Part shown: positions 19,169 to 29,564 of the stretch, in pieces | Layout of the letters: the number at the start of each line of letters is the position of its first letter | Numbering within the stretch: position 1 is the stretch's first letter | Source of the DNA: Agrobacterium tumefaciens | GTDB lineage: Bacteria > Pseudomonadota > Alphaproteobacteria > Rhizobiales > Rhizobiaceae | DNA length: 64,000 nt | Direction of reading: 5' to 3' | Assembly: GCA_025560025.1 (NCBI GenBank) | Contig: CP048488.1 | Coordinates: 124,001 to 188,000, forward strand | Made by a program: the position numbers and the translations under genes | Notes under the pieces: generated by a model | Told to the model about the DNA's origin: nothing | The model's input: only the letters and a program-made list of their open reading frames with translations | The model's database searches: none

Positions 19169-19272
19169 ACACTGAGTCGACGTTTGTTGCTTCAACCCAT
19201 TTACAAACCCTACTGTGCGGCCTAAGGGCCACCGGGGTGGGACTGAGCGCTGGTACGAGGACGTAAGTGCGG

Positions 19273-21774
19273 ATGAATGGAAGGTATTCACCGTCTCGGC
19301 AAGATTTCAAGACAGGCGCCAAGCCTTGGTCTATCCTGGCCTTGGTAGTTGCTGCAATGATTTTTGCCTTGATGGCGATTACGTCTTGGCAGGACAATGA
19401 AACCAATCGGGCGATCCTGACCCAATTGCGAGCTATTAACATCGACAGTGCTTCGCTGCAGCGGGATGTACTCCGCGCGGAAGCGGGTGTGGTGGCGAAC
19501 TACCGGCCCATTATCTCCAGGTTGGGAGCTTTGCGGAAGAACCTGGAAAATTTGAAGCGACTATTTAAACAATCTCATCTTGTGATCGGCAATGATTTCT
19601 CTCAACTGCTCGACAAGCTAAAGGTGTCTGTGGATACGACCGACGCGGCCGTTGCAGCCTTCGGAGCGCAAAACGTGCTCCTGCAAGATTCGCTTGCCAG
19701 CTTCACTCGCGCGCTTAGTATTCTTCCCAAAATGTCGTCGACGGATCAGACGGTCGAAAATTCGGACGAATTGGGCAGCCTGATGCTGCAGTTTGTGCGT
19801 CAGCCAAGCCCAGCACTCTCGTTGGAGATCAGTCACGAACTCGACATGCTCCAAAAAGCTAGCGGTGGGGCTGAAGTTCCTATCCGTATACTTGCACGCG
19901 AGGGTCGCGTCATCTTGTCGATTTTGCCCCGTGTGAACGATGCCGTAAACATGATTCAGACCTCCGACACCGCTGAAATTGCCGAAAGATTGGAGCGCAA
20001 GTGTTTGGAGGCCTATAGCTTGCAAAGCGTGAGGGAGCAGCGGGCACGGATCTTCTTGGGTTCCGTTTCGGTGGGCCTTTGCATCTACATCATCTCACTG
20101 GTCTATAGGCTGCGTCGGAAAACGGCTTGGTTAACGCGGCGTTTGGATTACGAAGAGGTAATCAAAGAGATTGGGGTTTGTTTCGAGGGGGGAGGGGCCA
20201 CAGCGTCGTCTCTCAATTCGTCCGCGCAAGCTGCGCTTGGAATTATTCAACGCTTCTTTAATGCGGAATCGTGTGCACTAGCATTGGTGGACCATGGTGA
20301 CAGGTGGGCTGTCGAAAGTTTCGCTGCGAAGCTGCCTGAGCCCGTCTGGGAGGACCTCGCGCTACGCGAGATGGTTTCTCTTGCCAGAGCGGATGAGCGT
20401 GCGTCAGTATTCCGCATCATGTCGACGCGAAAGGTCAGCTGCCTTCCTCCGGAGACTCCGGGCGTTTCTATGCTGCTGGCACACAAATCTACGGATCAAC
20501 TGATAGCGATTTGTTCCCTCGGTTACCAGGGCTATCGTCTGAAATCTTGTCCAGGCGAAGTTCAGCTTCTTGAACTCGCCACCGCCTGCCTCTGCCACTA
20601 TATCGATGTTCGGCGTAAGCAGACCGAATGCGATATTCTGGAGAGGCGATTAGAGCATGCGGAACGTCTTCAGGCAGTTGGTACACTTGCTGGTGGAATA
20701 GCGCATGAGTTCAACAACATTTTGGGAGCAATCCTCGGGTACGCTGAAATGGCGCAAAACATGCTGCGTCGGTCATCTGTCACCCGAAGACACATTGACC
20801 AAATTATTTCGTCGGGTGACAGAGCCAGGCTCATTATCGATCAGATCTTGACTCTAAGTCGAAAACTAGAACGCGTGACAAAGCCGTTCAGTGTCTCCGA
20901 ACTCGTAATGGAAATTGCTCCCTTATTGCGTGTTGCATTGCAGCGCAACATCGAGCTGAAGTTCAAGTTTGACGACAAGAAGAGCGTAGTCGAAGGAAGC
21001 CCGCTAGAGGTTCAGCAGATGCTGATGAATCTTTGCAAGAACGCTTCCCAGGCGTTTACCGCCGATGGTCAAATCGACATCATCGTTAGCCGAATTTTTG
21101 TATCTCGACAGAAAGTACTGGCGCATGGTGTTATGCCAGCTGGCGACTATGTTCTTCTTTCTGTCAGCGACGACGGTGAAGGCATTGCCGAAACTGTGCT
21201 CCCCCACATTTTTGAGCCTTTCTTTACAACACGCTCTTGCAGCGGCGGCACGGGTCTAGGTCTTGCTGCCGTGCACGGTCATGTCAGCGCGCTTGCAGGA
21301 TATATTGACGTTACTTCAGCCGTAGGGCGAGGGACGCGCTTCGACATTTATCTACCTCCTTCCTCGAAGAAGCCCGTCAGCCCGGACGCGTTTTTTGGGC
21401 CCTGTAAAACACCGCGTGGCAACGGAGAAATTGTGGCATTGATTGAGCCAGATCCTGTCTTGCGGGAGGTGTACGAAGACAAGATCGCCGCTCTGGGCTA
21501 TGAGCCGGTGGGCTTTAAGACATGTGCAGACCTTTGCAATTGGATATCAAAAGGCAAGCAAGCCGATCTGGTTCTAGTTGACCAATCGTCTCTTCCCGAG
21601 AATCAGAGTGCTACTGCTTTGCACGCAGCCTTCAAGACGGCGTCCATCATCATTGGAGGAAGTGATCTTAAAATGTCACTTTCCAGCGATGACATGACGT
21701 CCGCGCTTTTTCTGCCCAAACCTATATCCTCCAGGACGATGGCCTACGCGATTCGTACCAAGATCAAAGCCTAG
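19273..21774 (+). CDS. virA: Sensor histidine kinase VirA
   Basis: Inner-membrane hybrid histidine kinase of 833 residues that senses wound phenolics, acidity and (with ChvE) sugars, and phosphorylates VirG. Order: membrane segment 1 (about residues 17-38), a periplasmic domain, membrane segment 2 (about 258-280, [15 protein letters not shown]), a linker, the kinase core with the phospho-accepting His at residue 478 in [15 protein letters not shown]-lid motifs ([21 protein letters not shown]), and a C-terminal receiver-like domain. The ATG at 19273 gives the expected length; an in-frame GTG six bases upstream would add only two residues. Confidence 0.96.
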   Translation: MNGRYSPSRQDFKTGAKPWSILALVVAAMIFALMAITSWQDNETNRAILTQLRAINIDSASLQRDVLRAEAGVVANYRPIISRLGALRKNLENLKRLFKQSHLVIGNDFSQLLDKLKVSVDTTDAAVAAFGAQNVLLQDSLASFTRALSILPKMSSTDQTVENSDELGSLMLQFVRQPSPALSLEISHELDMLQKASGGAEVPIRILAREGRVILSILPRVNDAVNMIQTSDTAEIAERLERKCLEAYSLQSVREQRARIFLGSVSVGLCIYIISLVYRLRRKTAWLTRRLDYEEVIKEIGVCFEGGGATASSLNSSAQAALGIIQRFFNAESCALALVDHGDRWAVESFAAKLPEPVWEDLALREMVSLARADERASVFRIMSTRKVSCLPPETPGVSMLLAHKSTDQLIAICSLGYQGYRLKSCPGEVQLLELATACLCHYIDVRRKQTECDILERRLEHAERLQAVGTLAGGIAHEFNNILGAILGYAEMAQNMLRRSSVTRRHIDQIISSGDRARLIIDQILTLSRKLERVTKPFSVSELVMEIAPLLRVALQRNIELKFKFDDKKSVVEGSPLEVQQMLMNLCKNASQAFTADGQIDIIVSRIFVSRQKVLAHGVMPAGDYVLLSVSDDGEGIAETVLPHIFEPFFTTRSCSGGTGLGLAAVHGHVSALAGYIDVTSAVGRGTRFDIYLPPSSKKPVSPDAFFGPCKTPRGNGEIVALIEPDPVLREVYEDKIAALGYEPVGFKTCADLCNWISKGKQADLVLVDQSSLPENQSATALHAAFKTASIIIGGSDLKMSLSSDDMTSALFLPKPISSRTMAYAIRTKIKA

Positions 21775-22318
21775 AGTTGAGGATGTTTTTCAGGAGACTC
21801 GACCAGGGTAATCAGCACGTCTGTTCGGCGCGCCTATAGCTATGGTTTTTCGCAATCGCTTTGGGCAGTCGGTTGTGGCGGTGCGTCTTCTGAGACCCGA
21901 AGGTTGGCGATTATCTGCTGGAGGTCTTCGATACCGTCTTCGAAGAACAAGACATATGTTCGCTGAGCTCGGACATAGGATAGTCGGCATAGGCGGATAC
22001 CCTCGCCACGCAAATGGCGCGATCGACACCCTGATCGGAGCCTGCGAAGTGCCACAGTTTATTGGAACCATCCCCCGTTCATTCCGCCCTGGAATTTCAC
22101 TTCGACGGCATTCTAGATCCTCGCCGTTGTCTTAGAGAGCCATCTTTCGTCGGCGCACCCTTAAGTGCATGGAAAGCCGTTTTCGCTTCAAATGAAATCG
22201 AAAAGAAGAAAACAAAAATCCTAGAGTAACCGACCCTCCCGATAATCGTGAACATCAGATGACAGCATTTCTTCCGACCGAAGTGGCTGTGTTGGTTATG
22301 AGCTTGGGGAGATGGGGA
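21775..22318. other. Intergenic region virA-virB1
   Basis: About 540 bases. The last 130 bases contain the virB promoter. In octopine plasmids virJ lies between virA and virB; here only short frames are found and I cannot recognise a virJ relic. Confidence 0.45.
22187..22198 (+). promoter_or_regulatory. vir box of the virB operon
   Basis: ttcaaatgaaat matches 11 of 12 positions of the vir-box consensus, about 120 bases before virB1. It should bind phosphorylated VirG to drive the 11-gene virB operon. Confidence 0.7.
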
Positions 22319-23056
22319 ATGTTGAAGGCAACAGGGCCGCTGTCGATTATCTTACTGGCCTCCACGTGCCCGTCGAGCGGTGCTGCCCCACTTTCATTTG
22401 CTGAGTTCAATAATTTTGCACGCGAATGCGCTCCATCCGTTGCTCCATCTACGCTTGCAGCGATCGCTCAGGTCGAAAGTCGCTTTGATCCGCTTGCTGT
22501 GCATGACAATACCACCGGCGAAACGCTTCACTGGCAGAACCAGGCTCAAGCAACGCAAGTCGTGATGGACCGTCTCGAAGCACGGCATTCGCTGGATGTT
22601 GGGCTCATGCAGATCAATTCCCGGAATTTTTCCGTGCTTGGTCTGACACCTGACGAAGCCCTTCAACCTTGCACGTCATTATCTGTCGCCGCAAACTTGC
22701 TTGGGAGCCGCTACGCTGGCGGCAACACGGCTGACGACGAGCAATTGTCGCTTCGTCGGGCAATCTCCGCCTATAACACCGGTGATTTCACGCACGGCTT
22801 CGCGAACGGCTACGTGCGAAAAGTTGAAACGGCCGCTCAACAGCTCGTCCCCCCGTTAACCGCGCGTCCAAAAGATGATCGTGAGAAGCCGGGATCCGAG
22901 GAAACATGGGATGTTTGGGGGGCATATAAGCGTCGTTCCCCGGAGGGCGGAGCTGGCGGGTCATCCGGTCCGCCTCCGCCGCCAGACGAGGACAACCGCA
23001 AATCCGAAGACGACGATCAACTCTTGTTCGACTTAAATCAAGGAGGTCCGCAATAA
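22319..23056 (+). CDS. virB1: Lytic transglycosylase VirB1
   Basis: A 245-residue periplasmic transglycosylase that opens the peptidoglycan for assembly of the VirB channel. A signal peptide (SIILLASTCPSSGAA) is followed by an SLT-type domain with the catalytic Glu in AIAQVESRFDP and the motifs GLMQINSRN and AISAYNTG. The C-terminus is a Pro/acid-rich tail released as VirB1*. The ATG at 22319 gives the usual size; an in-frame ATG 60 bases upstream would disrupt the signal peptide. Its TAA overlaps the virB2 ATG. Confidence 0.94.
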   Translation: MLKATGPLSIILLASTCPSSGAAPLSFAEFNNFARECAPSVAPSTLAAIAQVESRFDPLAVHDNTTGETLHWQNQAQATQVVMDRLEARHSLDVGLMQINSRNFSVLGLTPDEALQPCTSLSVAANLLGSRYAGGNTADDEQLSLRRAISAYNTGDFTHGFANGYVRKVETAAQQLVPPLTARPKDDREKPGSEETWDVWGAYKRRSPEGGAGGSSGPPPPPDEDNRKSEDDDQLLFDLNQGGPQ

Positions 23057-23421
23057 TGCGATGCTTTGAAAGATACCGTGTACATCTGAATCGCCTCTCG
23101 CTCTCGAACGCGGTGATGCGCATGGTATCCGGCTATGCGCCGAGCGTGGTCGGTGCAATGGGGTGGAGCATTTTCTCCTCTGGGCCGGCCGCGGCCCAAT
23201 CTGCAGGTGGCGGCACTGACCCAGCCACAATGGTTAACAACATATGCACGTTTATCCTTGGTCCGTTCGGCCAGTCACTCGCTGTTCTTGGCATCGTGGC
23301 CATCGGAATCTCCTGGATGTTCGGTCGCGCTTCACTCGGTCTCGTTGCCGGCGTCGTCGGCGGCATTGTCATCATGTTTGGAGCCAGCTTCCTGGGCAAA
23401 ACGCTGACTGGAGGTGGCTAA
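23056..23421 (+). CDS. virB2: T-pilin VirB2
   Basis: A 121-residue pilin precursor. A long leader ends at AAA, and mature pilin begins at Gln48 (QSAGGGTDP) and runs to the C-terminal Gly121, exactly 74 residues, the size that is joined head to tail to give cyclic T-pilin. Two hydrophobic segments (FGQSLAVLGIVAIGISWMFG, then LVAGVVGGIVIMFGASF) span the inner membrane before pilus assembly. Overlaps virB1 and virB3 by one base each (TAATG), indicating translational coupling. Confidence 0.95.
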   Translation: MRCFERYRVHLNRLSLSNAVMRMVSGYAPSVVGAMGWSIFSSGPAAAQSAGGGTDPATMVNNICTFILGPFGQSLAVLGIVAIGISWMFGRASLGLVAGVVGGIVIMFGASFLGKTLTGGG

Positions 23422-23747
23422 TGAATGATCGTCTGGAAGAAGCAACCCTTTACTTGGCGGCGACACGGCCCGCATTGTTTCTTGGCGTGCCGCTGACGTT
23501 GGCGGGGCTACTCGTGATGTTTGCCGGCTTTGTCATCGTCATCGTTCAGAACCCGCTGTACGAAGTCGTTCTCGTGCCCTTGTGGTTCGGAGCGCGGCTT
23601 GTGGTGGAACGAGACTATAACGCGGCCAGCGTCGTTCTACTTTTTTTGCAGACGGCGGGAAGGAGCGTTGATGGTCTGATTTGGGGCGGCGCAAGCGTTA
23701 GCCCAAATCCAATCAAGGTTCCCGCGCGAGGGAGAGGAATGGCGTAA
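23421..23747 (+). CDS. virB3: T4SS inner-membrane protein VirB3
   Basis: A 108-residue inner-membrane component of the type IV secretion channel. It has a hydrophobic hairpin (about residues 19-42, FLGVPLTLAGLLVMFAGFVI) and the family motif PLYEVVLVPLWFG. It works with VirB4, whose gene it overlaps (TAATG); in some systems the two are fused. The chosen ATG overlaps the virB2 stop. Confidence 0.94.
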   Translation: MNDRLEEATLYLAATRPALFLGVPLTLAGLLVMFAGFVIVIVQNPLYEVVLVPLWFGARLVVERDYNAASVVLLFLQTAGRSVDGLIWGGASVSPNPIKVPARGRGMA

Positions 23748-26116
23748 TGCTCGGAGCAAGTGGCACAACCGAAAGGTCTGGCGAGGTCTATCTACCCTAC
23801 GTCGGGCACGTCAGCGACCATATTGTCCTTCTAGAAGATGGATCGATCATGACGATGGCGCACGTAAGTGGCATGGCCTTCGAACTCGAAGATGCCGAAA
23901 TGCGCAATGCACGTTGCCGTGCATTTAATACGCTCTTGCGCAATATCGCTGATGATCATGTGTCAATATATGCTCACCTCGTACGTCATGACGATGTGCC
24001 GCCGTCACCCGCGCGACATTTCCGCAGCGCTTTTTCCGCCAGTCTGAGCGAAGCTTTTGAGGAGCGCGTTCTCTCCGGCAAACTCCTTCGCAATGACCAC
24101 TTCCTTACGCTGATCGTGTCTCCCCGGGCCGCGCTTGGCAAAGTGAGGAGAAGGTTCACCAAACGCTACAGACAAAAAGAAAACGATCTCACAGCTCAAA
24201 CCAGGAACCTGGAAGATCTCTGGCATCTTGTCGCTGGCGCTCTCGAAGCGTACGGCCTGCGTCGTCTTGGTATTCGTGAGAAGCAAGATGTGCTTTTTAC
24301 GGAGGTTGGAGAAGCTCTGCGGCTGATAATGACTGGTCGATTCACGCCGGTTCCCGTCGTTAGCGGTTCGCTCGGCGCCTCGATCTATACCGACCGAGTT
24401 ATTTGCGGCAAGCGGGGACTCGAGATCCGAACACCAAAAGATAGTTATGTGGGATCTATTTACTCGTTTCGCGAATACCCCGCAACGACGCGACCGGGTA
24501 TGCTCAACGTGCTACTGTCTCTCGATTTTCCGCTTGTTCTGACGCAGAGCTTCTCGTTTCTGACTCGCTCGCAAGCCCACTCGAAGCTCAGCCTCAAGTC
24601 CAGCCAAATGTTGAGTTCTGGCGACAAAGCCGTCACCCAAATCAGCAAGTTATCCGAGGCGGAGGACGCACTAGCGAGCAACGAATTCGTATTGGGGGCG
24701 CATCATGTGAGTCTTTGCATATATGCAAATGATCTCAATAATCTTGCAGATAGAGGTGCCCGCGCCCGGACGCGATTGGCGGATGCGGGAGCTGTTGTTG
24801 TCCAAGAGGGCATCGGCATGGAGGCGGCTTATTGGTCGCAGCTGCCAGGCAACTATAAGTGGCGCACGCGTCCGGGAGCGATCACATCGCGCAACTTCGC
24901 TGGTTTAGTCTCATTCGAGAATTTTCCCGAGGGATCCGGCTCAGGTCACTGGGGCAACGCGATTGCGCGCTTTCGTACCAATGGTGGAACCCCTTTCGAC
25001 TACATCCCGCACGAGCACGATGTCGGCATGACCGCGATATTCGGTCCCATCGGGAGGGGTAAAACGACGCTCATGACCTTTATCCTCGCGATGCTCGAGC
25101 AGAGCATGGTCGACCGCGCGGGTGCGGTTGTCCTCTTCGACAAGGACCGCGGCAGTGAGCTGCTGGTTCGCGCCACCGGGGGAACATATTTGGCGCTCCG
25201 TAGAGGAGCGCCGAGCGGATTGGCGCCATTGCGTGGCCTGGAAAATACAGCGGCTTCACATGATTTTCTGCGCGAATGGATCGTGGCGCTCATTGAGAGC
25301 GATGGCCGTGGAGGAATATCCCCCGAGGAAAATCGCCGTCTGGTGCGGGGTATCCATCGGCAGCTCTCGTTTGATCCCCACATGCGCTCAATCGCGGGGT
25401 TACGCGAATTTTTGTTGCATGGACCCGCCGAAGGGGCGGGAGCGAGACTCCAACGCTGGTGCCGTGGCAATGCACTAGGCTGGGCGTTCGACGGCGAGCT
25501 CGACGAAGTAAAGTTGGATCCTTCGATTACTGGTTTCGACATGACGCATCTTCTCGAATATGAGGAAGTATGCGCTGCCGCCGCAGCATATCTTCTGCAC
25601 CGCATTGGAGCCATGGTTGACGGCCGTCGGTTTGTGATGAGTTGCGATGAGTTTCGCGCCTATTTGCTAAATCCTAAATTTGCGGCGGTCGTCGACAAGT
25701 TCCTGCTTACTGTCCGCAAAAACAATGGGATGCTGATACTGGCAACGCAGCAACCTGAGCATGTCCTGGAATCGCAGCTAGGCGCCAGTCTCGTCGCGCA
25801 ATGTATGACGAAGATTTTCTATCCTTCACCCACGGCAGATCGATCGGCTTACATCGATGGACTGAAATGTACTGAAAAGGAATTTCAGGCGATCCGTGAA
25901 GACATGGCAGTAGGTAGCCGGAAGTTTCTGCTTAAACGAGAAAGCGGAAGCGTCGTCTGCGAATTCGATCTGCGGGAAATGCGCGAATATGTCGCCGTAC
26001 TTTCGGGGCGCGCCAACACGGTGCGCTTCGCGGATCAGCTTCGCAAAGTACAGGGGGACAACCCATCAGCCTGGCTCAGCGAATTTATGGCTCGTTACCA
26101 CGAGGCAAAAGATTGA
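23747..26116 (+). CDS. virB4: T4SS ATPase VirB4
   Basis: The largest channel ATPase, 789 residues, inner-membrane associated. It powers pilus biogenesis and substrate passage. Walker A GPIGRGKT spans residues 433-440 with the catalytic Lys439, and the Walker B region (RRFVMSCDEFRAYL) and a later ATQQPEHVL motif fit the VirB4/TraC family. The start overlaps virB3. Complete and of normal length. Confidence 0.95.
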   Translation: MLGASGTTERSGEVYLPYVGHVSDHIVLLEDGSIMTMAHVSGMAFELEDAEMRNARCRAFNTLLRNIADDHVSIYAHLVRHDDVPPSPARHFRSAFSASLSEAFEERVLSGKLLRNDHFLTLIVSPRAALGKVRRRFTKRYRQKENDLTAQTRNLEDLWHLVAGALEAYGLRRLGIREKQDVLFTEVGEALRLIMTGRFTPVPVVSGSLGASIYTDRVICGKRGLEIRTPKDSYVGSIYSFREYPATTRPGMLNVLLSLDFPLVLTQSFSFLTRSQAHSKLSLKSSQMLSSGDKAVTQISKLSEAEDALASNEFVLGAHHVSLCIYANDLNNLADRGARARTRLADAGAVVVQEGIGMEAAYWSQLPGNYKWRTRPGAITSRNFAGLVSFENFPEGSGSGHWGNAIARFRTNGGTPFDYIPHEHDVGMTAIFGPIGRGKTTLMTFILAMLEQSMVDRAGAVVLFDKDRGSELLVRATGGTYLALRRGAPSGLAPLRGLENTAASHDFLREWIVALIESDGRGGISPEENRRLVRGIHRQLSFDPHMRSIAGLREFLLHGPAEGAGARLQRWCRGNALGWAFDGELDEVKLDPSITGFDMTHLLEYEEVCAAAAAYLLHRIGAMVDGRRFVMSCDEFRAYLLNPKFAAVVDKFLLTVRKNNGMLILATQQPEHVLESQLGASLVAQCMTKIFYPSPTADRSAYIDGLKCTEKEFQAIREDMAVGSRKFLLKRESGSVVCEFDLREMREYVAVLSGRANTVRFADQLRKVQGDNPSAWLSEFMARYHEAKD

Positions 26117-26132
26117 TCAAAGGTGGGGAACT

Positions 26133-26795
26133 ATGAAGATCATGCAACTTGTTGCTGCGGCCATGGCCGTCAGCCTTCTTTCGGTCGGACCCGCGCGGGC
26201 GCAGTTCGTTGTCAGCGATCCGGCGACGGAAGCTGAGACGCTGGCGACGGCGCTCGAGACTGCGGCAAATCTCGAACAGACCATAACGATGGTGGCGATG
26301 TTAACCTCGGCTTATGGCGTCACCGGCCTACTAACTTCGCTCAACCAAAAAAATCAGTATCCCTCGACCAGGGACTTGGACACGGAAATGTTTTCGCCGC
26401 GAATGCCAATGTCGACCACGGCACGTGCGATCACCACCGATACAGATCGCGCCGTAGTTGGTGGCGACGCTGAAGCGGATCTGTTGCGATCGCAGATCAC
26501 CGGTTCCGCAAATAGCGCGGGCATTGCGGCTGACAACCTGGAGACGATGGACAAACGCTTAACAGCGAATGCCGAGACCTCGACACAGCTTTCTCGCTCT
26601 CGCAATATCATGCAGGCAACCGTTACCAACGGTTTGCTTCTCAAGCAGATCCATGACGCAATGATTCAAAATGTACAGGCGACCAGCTTGTTAACGATGA
26701 CCACCGCGCAGGCTGGCCTTCATGAGGCGGAAGAGGCGGCCGCTCAACGTAAGGAGCATCAAAAGACTGCGGTCATCTTTGGGGCCGTCCCCTGA
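26133..26795 (+). CDS. virB5: Minor pilin VirB5
   Basis: A 220-residue exported protein at the tip of the T-pilus, involved in host-cell contact. The signal peptide MKIMQLVAAAMAVSLLSV is cleaved after about residue 23 (ARA-QFVV), and the remainder is mainly helical and polar. The ATG at 26133 follows aggtgggg, 16 bases after virB4. A longer open frame beginning inside virB4 is a shadow. Confidence 0.94.
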   Translation: MKIMQLVAAAMAVSLLSVGPARAQFVVSDPATEAETLATALETAANLEQTITMVAMLTSAYGVTGLLTSLNQKNQYPSTRDLDTEMFSPRMPMSTTARAITTDTDRAVVGGDAEADLLRSQITGSANSAGIAADNLETMDKRLTANAETSTQLSRSRNIMQATVTNGLLLKQIHDAMIQNVQATSLLTMTTAQAGLHEAEEAAAQRKEHQKTAVIFGAVP

Positions 26796-26895
26796 GACTG
26801 GGCGACTTATTCGTGCCGCCCATCTGCACATTTCAGGATGCGAGTTCATTGTATCCGACATTCTGCGACAAGCCAGTCAAGGTCAGGTCCAAACG

Positions 26896-27783
26896 ATGAA
26901 TTTCACGATCCCGGCGCCGTTTACGGCCATTCATACGATCTTCGATCTAGCCTTTACGACAAGCCTGGACACAATGCTTGGGACGATCCAAGAGGCGGTG
27001 AGCGCGCCATTGGTCGCCTGCGTCACTCTTTGGATTATCGTTCAGGGTATTCTGGTCATGCGTGGCGAAATCGACACGCGCGGCGGTATCACTCGGGTGA
27101 TCACGGTCACCGTCGTTGTTGCCCTCGTCGTCGGGCAGGCCAACTACCACGACTATGTGGTTTCAGTCTTTGAAGAGACGATTCCAAACTTTATTCAGCA
27201 GTTTAGTGGCAGCGGCCTGCCTCTGCAGACCATTCCCGCTCAGCTCGATACAATGTTCGCCCTAACCCAAGCTGCATTTCAGAGAATTGCATCTGAAATC
27301 GGCCCGATGAATGACCAGGATATCCTTGCTTTCCAGGGGGCTCAGTGGGTCTTTTACGGCACGCTCTGGTCTGCCTTCGGAATCTACGACGCCGTCGGAA
27401 TTCTCACGAAAGTGCTTCTGGCGATCGGCCCTTTGATCCTCACGGGATATATCTTTGATCGCACGCGCGACATCGCGGCAAAGTGGATCGGGCAACTTAT
27501 CACCTATGGTCTCCTACTTCTCCTGCTAAACCTCGTGGCGACAATAGTCATCCTAACCGAAGCGACTGCACTCACGCTTATGCTTGGTGTAATCACCCTT
27601 GCCGGTACGACCGCGGCCAAGATCATTGGTCTTTACGAACTCGACATGTTCTTTCTGACTGGTGACGCACTCATTGTCGCTTTGCCGGCAATCGCCGGCA
27701 ACATCGGAGGCAGTTATTGGAGCGGCGCGACCCAATCTGCCAACAGCTTGTACCGTCGCTTCGCTCAGGTCGATCGTCGTTAG
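26896..27783 (+). CDS. virB6: T4SS polytopic membrane protein VirB6
   Basis: A 295-residue polytopic inner-membrane protein that forms part of the substrate path and is needed for VirB7 and VirB9 assembly. At least five hydrophobic segments are visible (for example LVACVTLWIIVQGILVMRG and LITYGLLLLLLNLVATIVI). The ATG at 26896 gives the standard length. The 100-base gap after virB5 has no gene of its own. Confidence 0.94.
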   Translation: MNFTIPAPFTAIHTIFDLAFTTSLDTMLGTIQEAVSAPLVACVTLWIIVQGILVMRGEIDTRGGITRVITVTVVVALVVGQANYHDYVVSVFEETIPNFIQQFSGSGLPLQTIPAQLDTMFALTQAAFQRIASEIGPMNDQDILAFQGAQWVFYGTLWSAFGIYDAVGILTKVLLAIGPLILTGYIFDRTRDIAAKWIGQLITYGLLLLLLNLVATIVILTEATALTLMLGVITLAGTTAAKIIGLYELDMFFLTGDALIVALPAIAGNIGGSYWSGATQSANSLYRRFAQVDRR

Positions 27784-27818
27784 GTCCCGCAAAAAAATTC
27801 ACGTCGGTGGAGAACTCT

Positions 27819-27986
27819 ATGAAATATTGCCTGCTGTGCCTGGCTCTCGCTTTAGGCGGCTGCCAGACAAACGATAAATTGGCGAGCTGCAAAGGCCCAA
27901 TATTCCCGCTGAATGTGGGGCGATGGCAGCCTACGCCGTCAGATCTTCAGCTCAGCAACGTAGGTGGTCGCCATGAAGGGGTCTGA
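27819..27986 (+). CDS. virB7: Outer-membrane lipoprotein VirB7
   Basis: A 55-residue lipoprotein. The lipobox LALGGC places the lipidated Cys at residue 15, and a second Cys (ASCKGP, residue 24) forms the disulphide with VirB9 that stabilises the outer-membrane core. The ATG at 27819 is preceded by ggtggagaac. Its 3' end overlaps the virB8 start by 14 bases. Confidence 0.93.
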   Translation: MKYCLLCLALALGGCQTNDKLASCKGPIFPLNVGRWQPTPSDLQLSNVGGRHEGV

Positions 27987-28686
27987 ATACGCCTTGCTAG
28001 TAGCGCGGGAAACCCTGGCTGAGCACTACAAGGAAGTGGAAGCTTTCCAAACTGCGCGTGCGAAATCAGCGCGGCGCCTCTCCAAGGTCATTGCAGCTGT
28101 CGCAACCATCGCGGTTTTGGGGAATGTTGCGCAAGCCTTCACAATTGCCACCATGGTGCCGCTGATCAGGCTTGTGCCGGTATATCTTTGGATACGGCCG
28201 GATGGCACCGTTGACAGCGAGGTGTCCGTCTCCCGATTGCCTGCAACTCAAGAGGAGGCCGTCGTTAACGCCTCACTGTGGGAGTATGTTCGGCTGCGCG
28301 AGAGCTATGATGCCGATACCGCCCAGTACGCCTATGACCTGGTCTCGAACTTCAGCGCCCCAATGGTGCGCCAAAATTATCAGCAATTCTTCAATTATCC
28401 CAATCCAACTTCGCCTCAAGTCATCCTCGGCAAACACGGCAGGCTAGAGGTCGAACACATCGCTTCGAATGATGTTACTCCGGGTGTGCAGCAAATTCGC
28501 TATAAGCGAACCCTCATCGTTGACGGCAAAATGCCGATGGCGAGCACTTGGACTGCTACGGTTCGTTATGAAAAGGTGACCAGCTTGCCCGGCAGATTGA
28601 GACTGACCAACCCGGGAGGCTTGGTTGTCACCTCCTACCAGACATCGGAAGATACCGTTTCGAACGCAGGCCACAGCGAACCATGA
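27973..28686 (+). CDS. virB8: T4SS inner-membrane protein VirB8
   Basis: A 237-residue bitopic inner-membrane protein and assembly factor. A cytoplasmic N-terminus of about 40 residues is followed by one membrane span (VIAAVATIAVLGNVAQAF) and a periplasmic NTF2-like domain (RESYDADTAQYAYDLVSNFS, NPTSPQVILG). The ATG at 27973 follows taggtggtcgcc and gives the usual length; an ORF start three codons upstream is possible. Its stop overlaps virB9 by four bases (ATGA). Confidence 0.94.
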   Translation: MKGSEYALLVARETLAEHYKEVEAFQTARAKSARRLSKVIAAVATIAVLGNVAQAFTIATMVPLIRLVPVYLWIRPDGTVDSEVSVSRLPATQEEAVVNASLWEYVRLRESYDADTAQYAYDLVSNFSAPMVRQNYQQFFNYPNPTSPQVILGKHGRLEVEHIASNDVTPGVQQIRYKRTLIVDGKMPMASTWTATVRYEKVTSLPGRLRLTNPGGLVVTSYQTSEDTVSNAGHSEP

Positions 28687-29564
28687 CGAAAAAAGCATTT
28701 CTCACTCTGGCATGTTTACTTTTTGCGGCGATTGGCGCGAGGGCTGAAGACACGCCAACGGCGGGCAGACTTGATCCGCGCATGCGTTATCTCGCTTACA
28801 ATCCCGATCAAGTGGTGCGCCTTTCAACGGCGGTTGGAGCCACTTTGGTTGTTACTTTCGGGGCTAACGAAACGGTGACAGCTGTTGCCGTTTCCAATAG
28901 CAAAGATCTCGCGGCCCTTCCGCGCGGAAATTATCTTTTCTTCAAGGCTAGCAAGGTTCTCCCACCCCAGCCAGTGGTCGTGCTAACTGCGAGTGACGCC
29001 GGTATGCGACGCTACGTTTTCAGCATCTCTTCCAAGACGCTGCCGCACCTCGATAAAGAGCAGGCCGATCTCTACTATAGCGTACAATTCGCTTACCCTG
29101 CCGATGACGCAGCGGCTCGCCAGAAGGCGGCACAAGAGAAGGCTGTTGCAGACCGTATACGTGCGGAAGCGCAATATCAACAGAGAGCAGAGGGTTTATT
29201 GGAGCAGCCTGCCGCGACCGTTGGTGCCGAGGACAAGAATTGGCACTATGTCGCTCAGGGCGATCGTTCGCTGTTGCCGCTCGAAGTCTTCGATGATGGA
29301 TTTACGACGGTATTTCACTTCCCAGGTAATGTACGCATACCCTCCATCTACACGATAAATCCGGATGGAAAGGAAGCTGTCGCTAACTATTCAGTCAAAG
29401 GGAGCTATGTCGAGATTTCTTCGGTTTCCCGTGGTTGGCGTCTGAGGGATGGCCACACGGTATTATGCATTTGGAATACCGCCTACGATCCCGTCGGCCG
29501 CAGGCCGGAGACGGGCACTGTGAGGCCCGATGTGAAGCGCGTCCTAAAGGAGGTGAGAGGATGA
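28683..29564 (+). CDS. virB9: Outer-membrane core protein VirB9
   Basis: A 293-residue periplasmic/outer-membrane protein. It has a signal peptide ([16 protein letters not shown]), an N-terminal domain that binds VirB10, and the conserved C-terminal VirB9/TrbG domain ([26 protein letters not shown]). A lone Cys (HTVLCIWN) is available for the VirB7 disulphide. It overlaps virB10 by four bases. Confidence 0.94.

Larger units (their letters stand above)
18437..19272. other. Intergenic region between tzs and virA
   Basis: About 840 bases holding the divergent promoters of tzs and virA. No supported gene; several short frames cross it. Vir-box-like sites near each end are listed separately. Confidence 0.5.
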